Assembly (NCBI GenBank): GCA_025054935.1
Contig: JANWZD010000002.1
Location: 402,131-434,505, forward strand
Origin: Dehalococcoidia bacterium
GTDB taxonomy: Bacteria > Chloroflexota > Dehalococcoidia > SpSt-223
Direction of reading: 5' to 3'
DNA length: 32,375 nt
Part shown: piece after piece, positions 1-6,998 of the stretch
Position numbering within the stretch: the first letter of the stretch is position 1
How the letters are laid out: each line of letters begins with the position of its first letter
Program-made: the position numbers and the translations under genes
The notes under the pieces: model-generated
Seen by the model: only the letters and a program-made list of their open reading frames with translations
What the model was told of the DNA's origin: nothing
Databases searched by the model: none

Positions 1-226
1 ACTCGGTGCCGGCATACTTCGCGTACAGCACCCGGTCGCCCACTTTCACTTCCATCGGCGAGCGCGTGCCGTTATCGAGGATGCGGCCGGGACCGACAGC
101 GACGACCATCCCCTCCTGCGGCTTCTCCTTCGCCGTGTCGGGCAGGACGATCCCGCTCTTCGTCACTTCTTCTTGCTTCAGCGGGGTAACGACAACGCGA
201 TCACCAAGCGGCCTGAGCTCAGCCAT
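1..226 (-). CDS. groES: Co-chaperonin GroES (3' end cut by window edge)
   Basis: The visible 75 residues begin [13 protein letters not shown] and include the family's [15 protein letters not shown] stretch, which covers the start of the mobile loop that contacts GroEL. Then comes the GxV-AVGPG strand and a [15 protein letters not shown] segment. GroES forms the heptameric lid of the cytosolic GroEL folding chamber. The ATG at 226 is preceded by a strong GGAGG ribosome-binding site seven bases upstream. A perfect CIRCE operator and a promoter lie upstream at 267-332, so the gene should be repressed by HrcA and induced by heat. The carboxy terminus, and presumably groEL, lie beyond the left edge. 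The family call is certain. Confidence 0.97.
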   Translation of the reverse strand, partial: MAELRPLGDRVVVTPLKQEEVTKSGIVLPDTAKEKPQEGMVVAVGPGRILDNGTRSPMEVKVGDRVLYAKYAGTE

Positions 227-266
227 GCGAGGTTCCTCCGATCACCCGAAATAGTTTGCAGCCAAA

Positions 267-293
267 TTAGCACTCGAGCAGGGCGAGTGCTAA
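267..293 (-). promoter_or_regulatory. CIRCE operator (HrcA-binding inverted repeat)
   Basis: The arms TTAGCACTC (267-275) and GAGTGCTAA (285-293) are separated by exactly nine bases. This matches the canonical CIRCE element with no mismatch. It lies between the groES promoter and start codon and overlaps the expected transcription start, as expected for HrcA repression of a groESL operon. Confidence 0.97.
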
Positions 294-302
294 TCCGCTC
301 GC

Positions 303-332
303 ATTCTAGCGAAGCGCCGACGAGTCGAGCAA
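303..332 (-). promoter_or_regulatory. Sigma-70-type promoter of groES
   Basis: On the minus strand, TTGCTC (332-327) and TAGAAT (308-303) are separated by 18 bases. Transcription would start about seven bases on, at the edge of the CIRCE operator. The -10 box is good and the -35 box moderate. The position relative to CIRCE supports the call. Confidence 0.6.
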
Positions 333-369
333 GGATGCGTTGCGTTAGAGCAGACAACCGCTCGGAAGA

Positions 370-624
370 CTAACGATCTTCTAATGTCTCGCCGAAGATC
401 AAAGCTTCAAGGCGCTCTGGCTGGTATCCCCACACCGCGACGCCGTCGATGACAGTGACGGGAGGAGTTTTGAAGCCGGCAGCGAGGAACTCCGCCCGCG
501 CCGCCGGATCGATCAGCACGTTTCGTGCCTCAAACGGCACCCCCAGCTCGCGAAGGAACTCCTTCACCACCCGACAGGGGCTTCAGCGATCATCCGTGTA
601 GAGAATGATGCGCTTCGTGTTCAT
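370..624 (-). CDS. Glutaredoxin/NrdH-like protein with in-frame UGA in the active site (putative selenoprotein, U-S-P-C)
   Basis: Reading through one UGA (585-583, codon 14) gives an 84-residue thioredoxin-fold protein. It starts MNTKRIILYTDDR, followed by UGA-Ser-Pro-Cys, then RVVKEFLRELGVPFE. It keeps the cis-proline segment TPPVTVIDG and a C-terminal GYQPERLEALI. The UGA sits exactly where glutaredoxins have the first cysteine of CxxC, so I infer a Sec-Ser-Pro-Cys redox site. A SECIS-like hairpin follows the UGA (550-567). The ATG at 624 overlaps the metF-like stop as ATGA, which supports this start and places it last in that operon. Without readthrough, translation could only begin at the GTGs near 570 and would lack the whole active site. 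Selenocysteine glutaredoxins are known in other bacteria. The alternative is a nonsense mutation or a sequencing error, since TGA differs by one base from the Cys codons TGC and TGT. Confidence 0.75.
550..567 (-). promoter_or_regulatory. SECIS-like hairpin downstream of in-frame UGA
   Basis: The minus-strand RNA folds as GUGAAGG-AGUU-CCUUCGC: seven base pairs, one of them G-U, closed by a four-base loop. The stem starts 15 bases after the UGA, and the loop lies 22 bases after it. As I recall them, the bacterial SECIS criteria are an apical loop 16-37 bases from UGA with a G in its first two positions, and both are met. It lies inside the reading frame, as bacterial SECIS elements do. Short hairpins can occur by chance in GC-rich DNA. 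Confidence 0.6.
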
Positions 625-1523
625 CGCGCTCCAACATAGGGCGTTGTCTGGATCACAGTGGCAATTGTGGCGCGCACTTCTTCGGCGATGTCCGGGCGAA
701 ATCCGAACAGCATCAGGTTCACGCCGTGAACGCCGCGGATGGACCGCAGCGCGCGCAAGGTCTCTGCAAACACGGCAAGCCCTTCGCGCTTGGGGTCAGC
801 TGCCTCTCGGATTCGGCTCAGGATATGCTCGGCAATGACGATTCGGAGCCGGCCGGGCACCCGCTCGACAGCGTCTCGGGAGAGAAGCGGCATCATCCCT
901 GGCAGCAGCCAGACAGGGCGGGACAATCGGGGACGGAGCGCGTCAAGAAACGCCTCCACCCGCTCTGCCTCATACACTGGCTGGGTGAGGAGAAATTCTG
1001 CGCCGGCTTCGGCCCGGCGTGCTGCCTGCTCCGCGGCTCGCTCCGCCGGAACGCTGTTGAGGTCGACCGCCGCGCCGACGAAGAAGGGCGCCCCGGCGTC
1101 CCGCCGCGCTGCCACGAGCCGGATCAGGCCGAAGGTACCAAGGTCATGCACCGGCTTTGCTTTGACCCCTTCCGGGAATTCATCGCCGCGCAGGCAGAGG
1201 ATGTTGCGGACATCGAGCGCCTCGGCGGAGATGAGGTCCGACTCGATTGCAAGGCGGTTCTGGTCTCGGGTGATGCAGACCCAGATCGGCTCGATGCCCT
1301 GCCGGACGAGCAGGCCGGCGGCAGTGAGACTGCCGAGCTGCGCTGTTCCTCCATGATTGTTCGTGACGGTGATCGCGCGGGCGAAGCGAGAGAGCGCAGC
1401 GGCACGCCGGAAGAATGCGCCGAGACGCGCCGAAGCAGGCGGCACGACTTCGCTGGTGACAACGAAGCGCCCCGCGGCGAGGTCCGCGGCGAGCCGGCTG
1501 ACAGCGCGCAGCGGCCCGCTCAC
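621..1523 (-). CDS. Methylenetetrahydrofolate reductase family protein (MetF-like)
   Basis: This 300-residue TIM-barrel flavoprotein matches the usual MetF length. Near the amino terminus is FVVTSEVVPP, in place of the family's FEFFPP strand, with the conserved Glu kept. VTNNHGG and the FAD-contacting CLRGDEFPEG follow, then GVNLMLFG near the end. Such enzymes convert 5,10-methylene-THF to 5-methyl-THF in one-carbon metabolism in the cytosol. The GTG start at 1523 overlaps the preceding CoA-transferase stop as GTGA, and its own stop overlaps the glutaredoxin start as ATGA, so the three genes are translationally coupled. The SEVVPP variant suggests a divergent MetF clade. The exact electron donor and substrate cannot be read from the sequence. 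Confidence 0.85.
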   Translation of the reverse strand: MSGPLRAVSRLAADLAAGRFVVTSEVVPPASARLGAFFRRAAALSRFARAITVTNNHGGTAQLGSLTAAGLLVRQGIEPIWVCITRDQNRLAIESDLISAEALDVRNILCLRGDEFPEGVKAKPVHDLGTFGLIRLVAARRDAGAPFFVGAAVDLNSVPAERAAEQAARRAEAGAEFLLTQPVYEAERVEAFLDALRPRLSRPVWLLPGMMPLLSRDAVERVPGRLRIVIAEHILSRIREAADPKREGLAVFAETLRALRSIRGVHGVNLMLFGFRPDIAEEVRATIATVIQTTPYVGAR

Positions 1524-3934
1524 TGAAGGACCTCGCCGAGATACGCGGCAACGAGCTCTTCCTCGTCGAGCCCGAGCAAGTCGCGCAGAACCGCCTCGGT
1601 GTGCTCGCCGAGCAAAGGCGGCCGCCGGACCGCTTCCGGCCCAATGCCCGACAGCTGAAAGCTCGGGCCATTGACCCGGACCCGCCCCAGCTCAGGATGG
1701 TCGAGGCGGAGGATCTTGCCCCGCGCGGCGAGGTGGGGGTCGCGGAAGAGGTCAGCGGCAGTTTGGACCGGTCCCGCGGGAACACCGGCAGCTTGGAGCA
1801 CCTCGGCGGCCTCTGCCGGCCTCCGCAGTCGGGTCCACGCCTCGATCGCCGCGTCGATCCGGCCGGCCGCCTGCTGCCGGCCGGCAAGGTCCGCAAGGGC
1901 AGGGTCAGCGGCAAGATCAGCGCGGCCGATCGCATGAGCGAGCCGCTGCCAGTCCTCGTCGCTCTCGCATGCGATGGCAACCCAACGGTCGTTCCCGCGG
2001 CAGCGATACACCCCATGCGGCGCTGCCTCAGGATGACGGTTTTCGCTGGGCCTTGGTACGACGCCGTTCACGGTGTAATCGAGGATCGCGGGTCCATTGA
2101 AGACGACCGTGCTCTCATGCTGCGAGAGGTCGATTAGCTGGCCCTCGCCGGTACGGTCGCGGTAGTGCAGCGCAGCCAGAATAGCGATCAGCAAATGGTA
2201 GGAGTTGCAGGAGTAATCGGGATGAGCAGTGCAGGACGCAACGGGAGGGTCGCCGGCGAACCCCGAAAGCGCGTTCAACCCGGCCGCTGGCCCGATCGTG
2301 TAGCCGAAACCGACGTACTGGGAGCGCGGTCCGGACCGCCCCATGACCGATGAGCGGGCCACAATGAGGTCAGGACGGATCTTCATCAGTTCGTCAGGAG
2401 TGAGGCCCCATTTCGGCAGCGGGTCGACGCCGTAGTTGTCGACCACGACGTCGGCAAGCGCGATCAGCCGTCGGAGGAGGGCGGGCCCGCCTTCGGTCGC
2501 CATGTTGATGGTGACGGAGCGCTTCGAAGTGTTCATGAGGGTGAAGATGCCGCTCTGATTCAGACTGTCGGTCCATGGCGGCCGCGGGAGCGCCATCACG
2601 CGCAGGCCGTCGGGATGAACGGCGCTCTCGATCTTCAGCACCTCGGCCCCATGGTCGGCGAGCACCTGCGTGGCAGCGGGACCAGCAATCTGCCAAGTGA
2701 GGTCGACGACCCGGATCCCCTCGAGCGGGAGCCGGCTCGGTCGGCGCGGGCGGGGGAGCGCGGGGCGGTCGCGCCAGCCTTCCGTATCATGCTCGCCGGC
2801 CGCGGGCGCAGGACGCCGGATTTGCCAAGGCGTCCGGCTCATTTTGAACGGCGCGCCGGGATAGCGGACGAGCGCTGTCTCGCCGGCCGGCAGACGGTGT
2901 TCGACCTCGACCCAAAAGTCGCGGGCGATGAGCTGCGGGTCGCGCTGAAGGTCGGCGACGTCGGCGACAGGGGCAGCGGCGAGGCGATGCGCCTGCGCCG
3001 CATCGGCAGCGAGCGTTTTTCGCTTGCCCGCAGCGGCTTGGCGGATCGCGGCGGTCAGCTCGGGGATATGCCGCTCGCGGAAGGCAGGGTCGGTCCACTC
3101 CCCGCCTTCGAAGGGCGCGGTGGGCACCCCCATCTCCTCGAGCCAAGCGAGCAGCCCGTCAAACCGGCCGCCCGGCCAAAAGGCGAGCCAGCCGTCGTCG
3201 CAGGGAAAGAAGAGCGAAAAGCCGGTGAAGGCGCGGTCGCCGAGGCGGGTGCGGAGATGCCCCATCAGGTCGAGCAGAGCGAGGTTGTTCTCCGTCGTGA
3301 AGACAATCGCGTCCTGCAGCGAGACATCGACCTGGCGGCCAACCCCGCGCATCCGGCTGTCGCGCAGCGCGACGAGCGCGGCCGCAGCGGCAACGATGCC
3401 GGCCTGCAAGTAGCCCTGCTCGCCGCCGAGATGCGTCGGCGGGCGGTCTGGCATTCCGCCGAGATGCACCAGCCCTCCCGTCGCCATCCCGATCAGGTCG
3501 GTGCCGCGCCAAGCGGCGCGCGGACCAGTTTGGCCGAAGGGAGTGATGGAGACAAGAACAAGGCGAGGATTGCACCGATGCAGTTCGGCGAGGCCGAGCC
3601 CGCGCTCAGCCAGCCAGCCGACCGGAAACGTTTCAACCAGCAGGTCGGCCTCGGCCGCCAGCTCGAGCAGCCGGCTGCGGCCATCGGCGCGCTCGAGATC
3701 GATCACGAGCGAACGCTTGCCGGCGTTGAACCACCAGTAACGGAGGCTCGCCCGGTCATCCCCCCGCGCATACGGCGGCCGCCGCCGTTCGGGGTCGCCG
3801 CCGGGAGGCTCAATCCGCAGGACATCTGCCCCCAGGTCAGCGAGGAGGCGGGTTGCATACCATCCGATCGGCCCAGCGAGGTCGAGGACACGCACATCGT
3901 CGAGCGCCCCCGCGGGGCGCAGAACGTCCGCCAT
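1520..3934 (-). CDS. Tandem-domain class III (CaiB/BaiF, Frc family) CoA-transferase
   Basis: The 804 residues hold two complete family III CoA-transferase domains, at about 10-370 and 402-800, where most relatives have one per chain. Both start with the family signature (VRVLDLAGPIGWY and IRVVDLTWQIAGP). Domain 1 has VSLQDA with Asp208 at the position of the catalytic Asp of formyl-CoA transferase. In domain 2 the aligned stretch is LSQHES, with Glu607 instead, as in some subfamilies. The protein should move CoA between carboxylic acids via acyl-aspartyl intermediates. The substrate is unknown. It follows a MaoC-like hydratase by 107 bases, which suggests dicarboxyl-CoA chemistry. An SD sequence GGAG five bases before the ATG at 3934 supports the start. 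The gene is coupled to metF by GTGA. Confidence 0.9.
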   Translation of the reverse strand: MADVLRPAGALDDVRVLDLAGPIGWYATRLLADLGADVLRIEPPGGDPERRRPPYARGDDRASLRYWWFNAGKRSLVIDLERADGRSRLLELAAEADLLVETFPVGWLAERGLGLAELHRCNPRLVLVSITPFGQTGPRAAWRGTDLIGMATGGLVHLGGMPDRPPTHLGGEQGYLQAGIVAAAAALVALRDSRMRGVGRQVDVSLQDAIVFTTENNLALLDLMGHLRTRLGDRAFTGFSLFFPCDDGWLAFWPGGRFDGLLAWLEEMGVPTAPFEGGEWTDPAFRERHIPELTAAIRQAAAGKRKTLAADAAQAHRLAAAPVADVADLQRDPQLIARDFWVEVEHRLPAGETALVRYPGAPFKMSRTPWQIRRPAPAAGEHDTEGWRDRPALPRPRRPSRLPLEGIRVVDLTWQIAGPAATQVLADHGAEVLKIESAVHPDGLRVMALPRPPWTDSLNQSGIFTLMNTSKRSVTINMATEGGPALLRRLIALADVVVDNYGVDPLPKWGLTPDELMKIRPDLIVARSSVMGRSGPRSQYVGFGYTIGPAAGLNALSGFAGDPPVASCTAHPDYSCNSYHLLIAILAALHYRDRTGEGQLIDLSQHESTVVFNGPAILDYTVNGVVPRPSENRHPEAAPHGVYRCRGNDRWVAIACESDEDWQRLAHAIGRADLAADPALADLAGRQQAAGRIDAAIEAWTRLRRPAEAAEVLQAAGVPAGPVQTAADLFRDPHLAARGKILRLDHPELGRVRVNGPSFQLSGIGPEAVRRPPLLGEHTEAVLRDLLGLDEEELVAAYLGEVLQ

Positions 3935-4041
3935 TCGGTCTCCAGATCGTCGCGTCGCGCAGCGGGATTATCGAGGATCGCCGGCGCTGCTGCCGGCTGG
4001 GAGGAAGGGGCGCAAGCCAGAGCGGGAAGGCGGCGGACAGC

Positions 4042-4923
4042 TTACGGCGCCGCCGGGCGCGCGGTCGCGCTGCCGACAACGGCAGTTTCGCCGCGCTCAT
4101 TCACCACCCAAACGCGGCAGGTGACGCGGTCGGCCACCTCTTCGACAAGGGCGCCGTGCGCGGTGACCCGTTCGCCGGCGTAGCAAGGACGGACAATTTT
4201 ACAGTCAAGGGTGCCGCCGACCTGCCAGCCGGCGCCGAAGCGAGCGAACATCATGCGGCAGACCGGCGCGATGACGAGCGCGCCTTGGGCCAGGGGCGCA
4301 GGATGACCGTGGCGGTGGGCAAGTTCGACGCTCGTGTGGCCATTCTCTTCTCCTGGTCCTTCAAAGGCACGCATCCGCTCCAGCGTCAGGTCGAACGCGA
4401 CCGGTTGAAGCAGTTCACGAGCCGGCCGCTCATCTTGGGGCGGCTGCGCAGCCCGCTCCGGGACGCGCTCGGCAGCGCGGCTCGGCCCAAAGAACGCCCA
4501 CGTTCTCGTGGCGACCGCGATCGGGGTGGCGCCATCGAAGATGTCGAGACGATAGGCGACGAAGAGCCGGTCCCGCCGCCGCCAGCGGTCGGTGATCGTC
4601 GTGCGCGCTGTCACGGTCCGGCCGACGAAGATCGGTCCGCGCGCCTCGAAGCCGATCGCCGCGAGCACGCCGTTGAAATCGCGGCGGGGAGGAAAGGCAT
4701 TCTGCCCCGCGTAGTAGAAGATGGAGTTCGGCGCGACGGGGCCGCCCCACGGAGACGGGCCGGTATACCAGGGATGATGGTCGTCGTACAGGTCGCACCA
4801 GCGCGCGACTTCCTCCGCCGAGATAGTCAGTTCCAGTTCCGGCCACCCTCGATCCTCCGCCAGCCAGTCGAAGTCGAGGGGCTCGGGCACCTTCGGCAGC
4901 TTGTAGGTGAGCGGAACGCGCAT
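4042..4923 (-). CDS. Double-hotdog MaoC/FAS1-like acyl-CoA dehydratase (hydratase)
   Basis: The 293-residue protein has two hotdog units. The N-terminal half has a WCDLYDDHHPWY segment and a GPVAPNSIFYYAG helix. The C-terminal half has the HGHPAPLAQGAL helix region typical of MaoC hydratases that act on 2-enoyl-CoA. The family includes mesaconyl-CoA and mesaconyl-C4-CoA hydratases. Pairing with a class III CoA-transferase downstream recalls the mesaconyl-CoA transferase and mesaconyl-C4-CoA hydratase of the Chloroflexus 3-hydroxypropionate bicycle, but that is inference only. The ATG at 4923 has GGAGG five bases upstream, and a -10 box TACAAT lies further up, so this is the first gene of the operon ending with the glutaredoxin. 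Confidence 0.82.
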   Translation of the reverse strand: MRVPLTYKLPKVPEPLDFDWLAEDRGWPELELTISAEEVARWCDLYDDHHPWYTGPSPWGGPVAPNSIFYYAGQNAFPPRRDFNGVLAAIGFEARGPIFVGRTVTARTTITDRWRRRDRLFVAYRLDIFDGATPIAVATRTWAFFGPSRAAERVPERAAQPPQDERPARELLQPVAFDLTLERMRAFEGPGEENGHTSVELAHRHGHPAPLAQGALVIAPVCRMMFARFGAGWQVGGTLDCKIVRPCYAGERVTAHGALVEEVADRVTCRVWVVNERGETAVVGSATARPAAP

Positions 4924-4940
4924 TCTTGCCTCCGCCGCTC

Positions 4941-4964
4941 ATTGTACCGCCCGTCCGATACAAT
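4941..4964. promoter_or_regulatory. Divergent -10 elements forming an inverted repeat between hydratase and phosphatase genes
   Basis: ATTGTA (4941-4946) and TACAAT (4959-4964) are exact reverse complements 12 bases apart. Each reads as a -10 box for the gene on its own side. The minus-strand box would start RNA about seven bases before the hydratase SD. The plus-strand box ends seven bases before the GTG at 4971, suggesting a leaderless phosphatase message. The two promoters would occlude each other. The repeat could instead be a regulator's operator. Confidence 0.5.
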
Positions 4965-4970
4965 CCGAAG

Positions 4971-5585
4971 GTGACGACAACCATCTACCTCTGCCGCCAC
5001 GCCGAGGTGCACAACCCCGACCGCATCCTCTACGGGCGGCTTCCCGGGTTTGGCCTCAGCCGCGCTGGTCACGAACAGGCGGCACGCCTCGCCGCCTACC
5101 TCAGCGCCCAGCCGCTCGCCGTCATCTATACCAGCCCGCTGCTGCGCGCGCGTCAGACCGCTGCCTATGCCCTTGCGCTCCAGCCGGAAGCGCGGCTGAT
5201 CATCGCTCAAGGGCTGCACGAGGTCTTCACCTCATGGCAGGGGAAACCGTGGTCGCAGCTGAGCGGAGCGATGTATTACGAGCCGCCCGCCGACCCCGGC
5301 GATGAGACGATGCTCGACGTCGCGCGCCGCATGCGGGGCTTCCTCGAGCATGTCGTGCGGTGTCATCCGGGTCGGGCGGTCGCTGCCTTCAGCCACGGCG
5401 ACCCTATCGCCATCGTGCTGATGGCGCTTCACGGTCTGCCGCTGAGCGAGCGCGAGCTCCGCCGCAACCGGACGTTTTATCCGGACCTCGCCTCGGTCAA
5501 CCGCCTTGTTTTCGATGCCGAGGGCACCCTCATCGAGCGCACTTACCTCGCGCTCCAGCAGCTGCCCGAAGTTTCCCGCCTCTAG
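4971..5585 (+). CDS. Histidine phosphatase (phosphoglycerate mutase-like) family protein
   Basis: The 204-residue protein opens with TTIYLCRHAEVHNPDR. The LCRHAE stretch corresponds to the catalytic RHGE/RHAE motif whose His becomes phosphorylated. TSPLLRARQTA and the later AFSHGDPI carry the remaining phosphate-pocket Arg and the second His. The family covers cofactor-dependent phosphoglycerate mutases and broad small-molecule phosphatases. The length and the lack of mutase-specific inserts favour a phosphatase, substrate unknown. The start was taken at GTG 4971, just before the first strand. No convincing SD is present, but a TACAAT box lies seven bases upstream, consistent with a leaderless transcript. 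The gene is divergent from the hydratase operon. Confidence 0.88.
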   Translation: MTTTIYLCRHAEVHNPDRILYGRLPGFGLSRAGHEQAARLAAYLSAQPLAVIYTSPLLRARQTAAYALALQPEARLIIAQGLHEVFTSWQGKPWSQLSGAMYYEPPADPGDETMLDVARRMRGFLEHVVRCHPGRAVAAFSHGDPIAIVLMALHGLPLSERELRRNRTFYPDLASVNRLVFDAEGTLIERTYLALQQLPEVSRL

Positions 5586-5912
5586 CGAGGAAGCGCGCCG
5601 CATCGACCCGCTGGGCGGCTGAGCAGCATGCCGCCGGACACGCCGAGACGTCCGTCGAGCGCGCGCCGCGCCGTCGCGAGACAGCTCCCCGGCGGCAGCA
5701 GCAGGCGGCCGGCCCGCCGCCTCTTCCATCGGGGGGAGCTGACCGCGCTTCAGCAGCTGGAACGGGAATGGCGATACCGCTAACACCCTCCGGTCTCCTC
5801 AAGGCGAGGCTCCCAGCGACAGGCTGCTGCAACAGGAGGAGGCAGGGGCCGGGTGGGAGAAGCTGAGGCCGCCTGCGCCGAAGCACGGCGGGCGCATTCT
5901 TCCGCCGAGCGG
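5586..5912. other. Intergenic region without a recognisable gene
   Basis: This 327-base stretch separates the phosphatase and lipoprotein genes, which converge. No protein family, tRNA or clear terminator is visible. The only reading frame I would keep as a possibility is a 51-residue basic ORF at 5628-5783. Longer open frames on the minus strand encode low-complexity Arg/Ala/Pro sequence typical of GC-rich non-coding DNA. Confidence 0.6.
5628..5783 (+). CDS. Possible small basic protein, 51 residues
   Basis: The ATG at 5628 opens a 51-codon frame ending in TAA at 5781-5783. The first 30 residues are rich in Arg, Ser and Pro. The tail, RRLFHRGELTALQQLEREW, looks like an amphipathic helix. 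It lies 42 bases after the phosphatase stop on the same strand, so it could be cotranscribed. No good SD is seen and no family is recognised. It may equally be chance coding in GC-rich intergenic DNA. Confidence 0.25.
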   Translation: MPPDTPRRPSSARRAVARQLPGGSSRRPARRLFHRGELTALQQLEREWRYR

Positions 5913-6998
5913 TCAGTTAGCGTAGCCCGTCAATTCGGCGTAGCCGCGCCCGCGGATCGGAACGCCGTTTCGCTCGCCGGTCACTGCCACCGCACCCTCC
6001 CAGTAGGCGACACCGGTCTGTTCAGTGACCAGCTCTTGGTCGGCCAGCTTGGGCGTCACCACGAGCCGCACACCGTCCACAGGAATAGCAATCTCCCAGC
6101 CGGCAGGGTAGGTCGCACCGGTGCGGGGGCTGGTCCACCGCGCGGTGACGGTAAGGGCGAACTCGTCAACAGGGAGGTCGACTGCTGTTCCGTCTGGGTC
6201 GATCCGGGTGGCGAAGCGGTCGTACGGCTGGCCGGTGGTCTGGTCGCGGATCTCATAGACCATATAGTCGGTGCCATCCTCAAGCTGAAGGCAGAACCAA
6301 TCCCAGCCGCCGCCGAGCAGGGCGATGAAATCGCCCCACTGATGGTCCATCCACGCCTCGCCTGTGACGGCACGTTCGACCCCGCGGTCGAGCAAGGTGC
6401 CGGCAACGCGCATGCGCGGGCGCGAGTAGTAGTAGGAGTAGCCGGCCTGGCCATACTGGATCAGCCCGGTGCCTTTGTGGAGCACGGCGGGCTTCGTGGC
6501 GATGAGCGTGAGGTCGATGGCATAGCCGGGCAGGGCAGCACGGAGCCGATCGACCCCCTCCCGCCCCTCGATGGTCCAGTCGCCGACATTCAGCCAAATG
6601 CCCGGGCGGGCGCGCCGTGCCTCATCGGTCAGCAGGGGAAGCCGGTCAGGACGGCTCTCGCTGCGCTCGGCGTAGTGGAACTCGCCGCGCGCGATGTCCG
6701 AGATCGCGAAGTGGGCCAGATAGAGCGGAGGGAGCCGTCCTCGGAGCACCTGGAATACCACGAGCTCAAAGCCGACTTCGCGCCCGTCGTCAAGGTCGAG
6801 GTGGCCCGTGTAGTACCACCACTCCATGAGACGGTCGTGCGCTCCCTCATCCTCGGGAAGGCGCACCGTGGGGAAGGGAGGCGCAGGCCCGGCGGCCGGT
6901 GTCTCGGGAAGCTGCCCGTCTTGCGGGATCGTCCCCGGAAGGCTGCAGGCGGTGAGGAAGAAGAGCAGAACCAGGGCGAGGAGCGGGCGCCGCGTCAT
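5913..6998 (-). CDS. AttH/CrtC-like lipocalin-domain lipoprotein
   Basis: The 361-residue protein starts with a lipoprotein signal (MTRRPLLALVLLFFLTAC, lipidated Cys18), so it should be anchored outside the cytoplasmic membrane. The mature part has EWWYYTGHL near the start and AWMDHQWGDF in the middle. Both are typical of the AttH/hydroxyneurosporene synthase (CrtC) two-lipocalin fold. ATG 6998 overlaps the stop of the MMPL gene as ATGA, so the two are translationally coupled and probably act together. AttH-type proteins more often accompany ABC permeases. CrtC members hydrate carotenoids, but the exported location and transporter partner favour a lipid-binding or lipid-handling role. That role is inferred. 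Confidence 0.85.
   Translation of the reverse strand: MTRRPLLALVLLFFLTACSLPGTIPQDGQLPETPAAGPAPPFPTVRLPEDEGAHDRLMEWWYYTGHLDLDDGREVGFELVVFQVLRGRLPPLYLAHFAISDIARGEFHYAERSESRPDRLPLLTDEARRARPGIWLNVGDWTIEGREGVDRLRAALPGYAIDLTLIATKPAVLHKGTGLIQYGQAGYSYYYSRPRMRVAGTLLDRGVERAVTGEAWMDHQWGDFIALLGGGWDWFCLQLEDGTDYMVYEIRDQTTGQPYDRFATRIDPDGTAVDLPVDEFALTVTARWTSPRTGATYPAGWEIAIPVDGVRLVVTPKLADQELVTEQTGVAYWEGAVAVTGERNGVPIRGRGYAELTGYAN

Noticed and set aside
2615-4183. Open frame of 522 codons on the plus strand
   Set aside because: It lies opposite the CoA-transferase and hydratase genes, whose families are clear. The translation is low-complexity with no domain, a common antisense artefact in GC-rich DNA.
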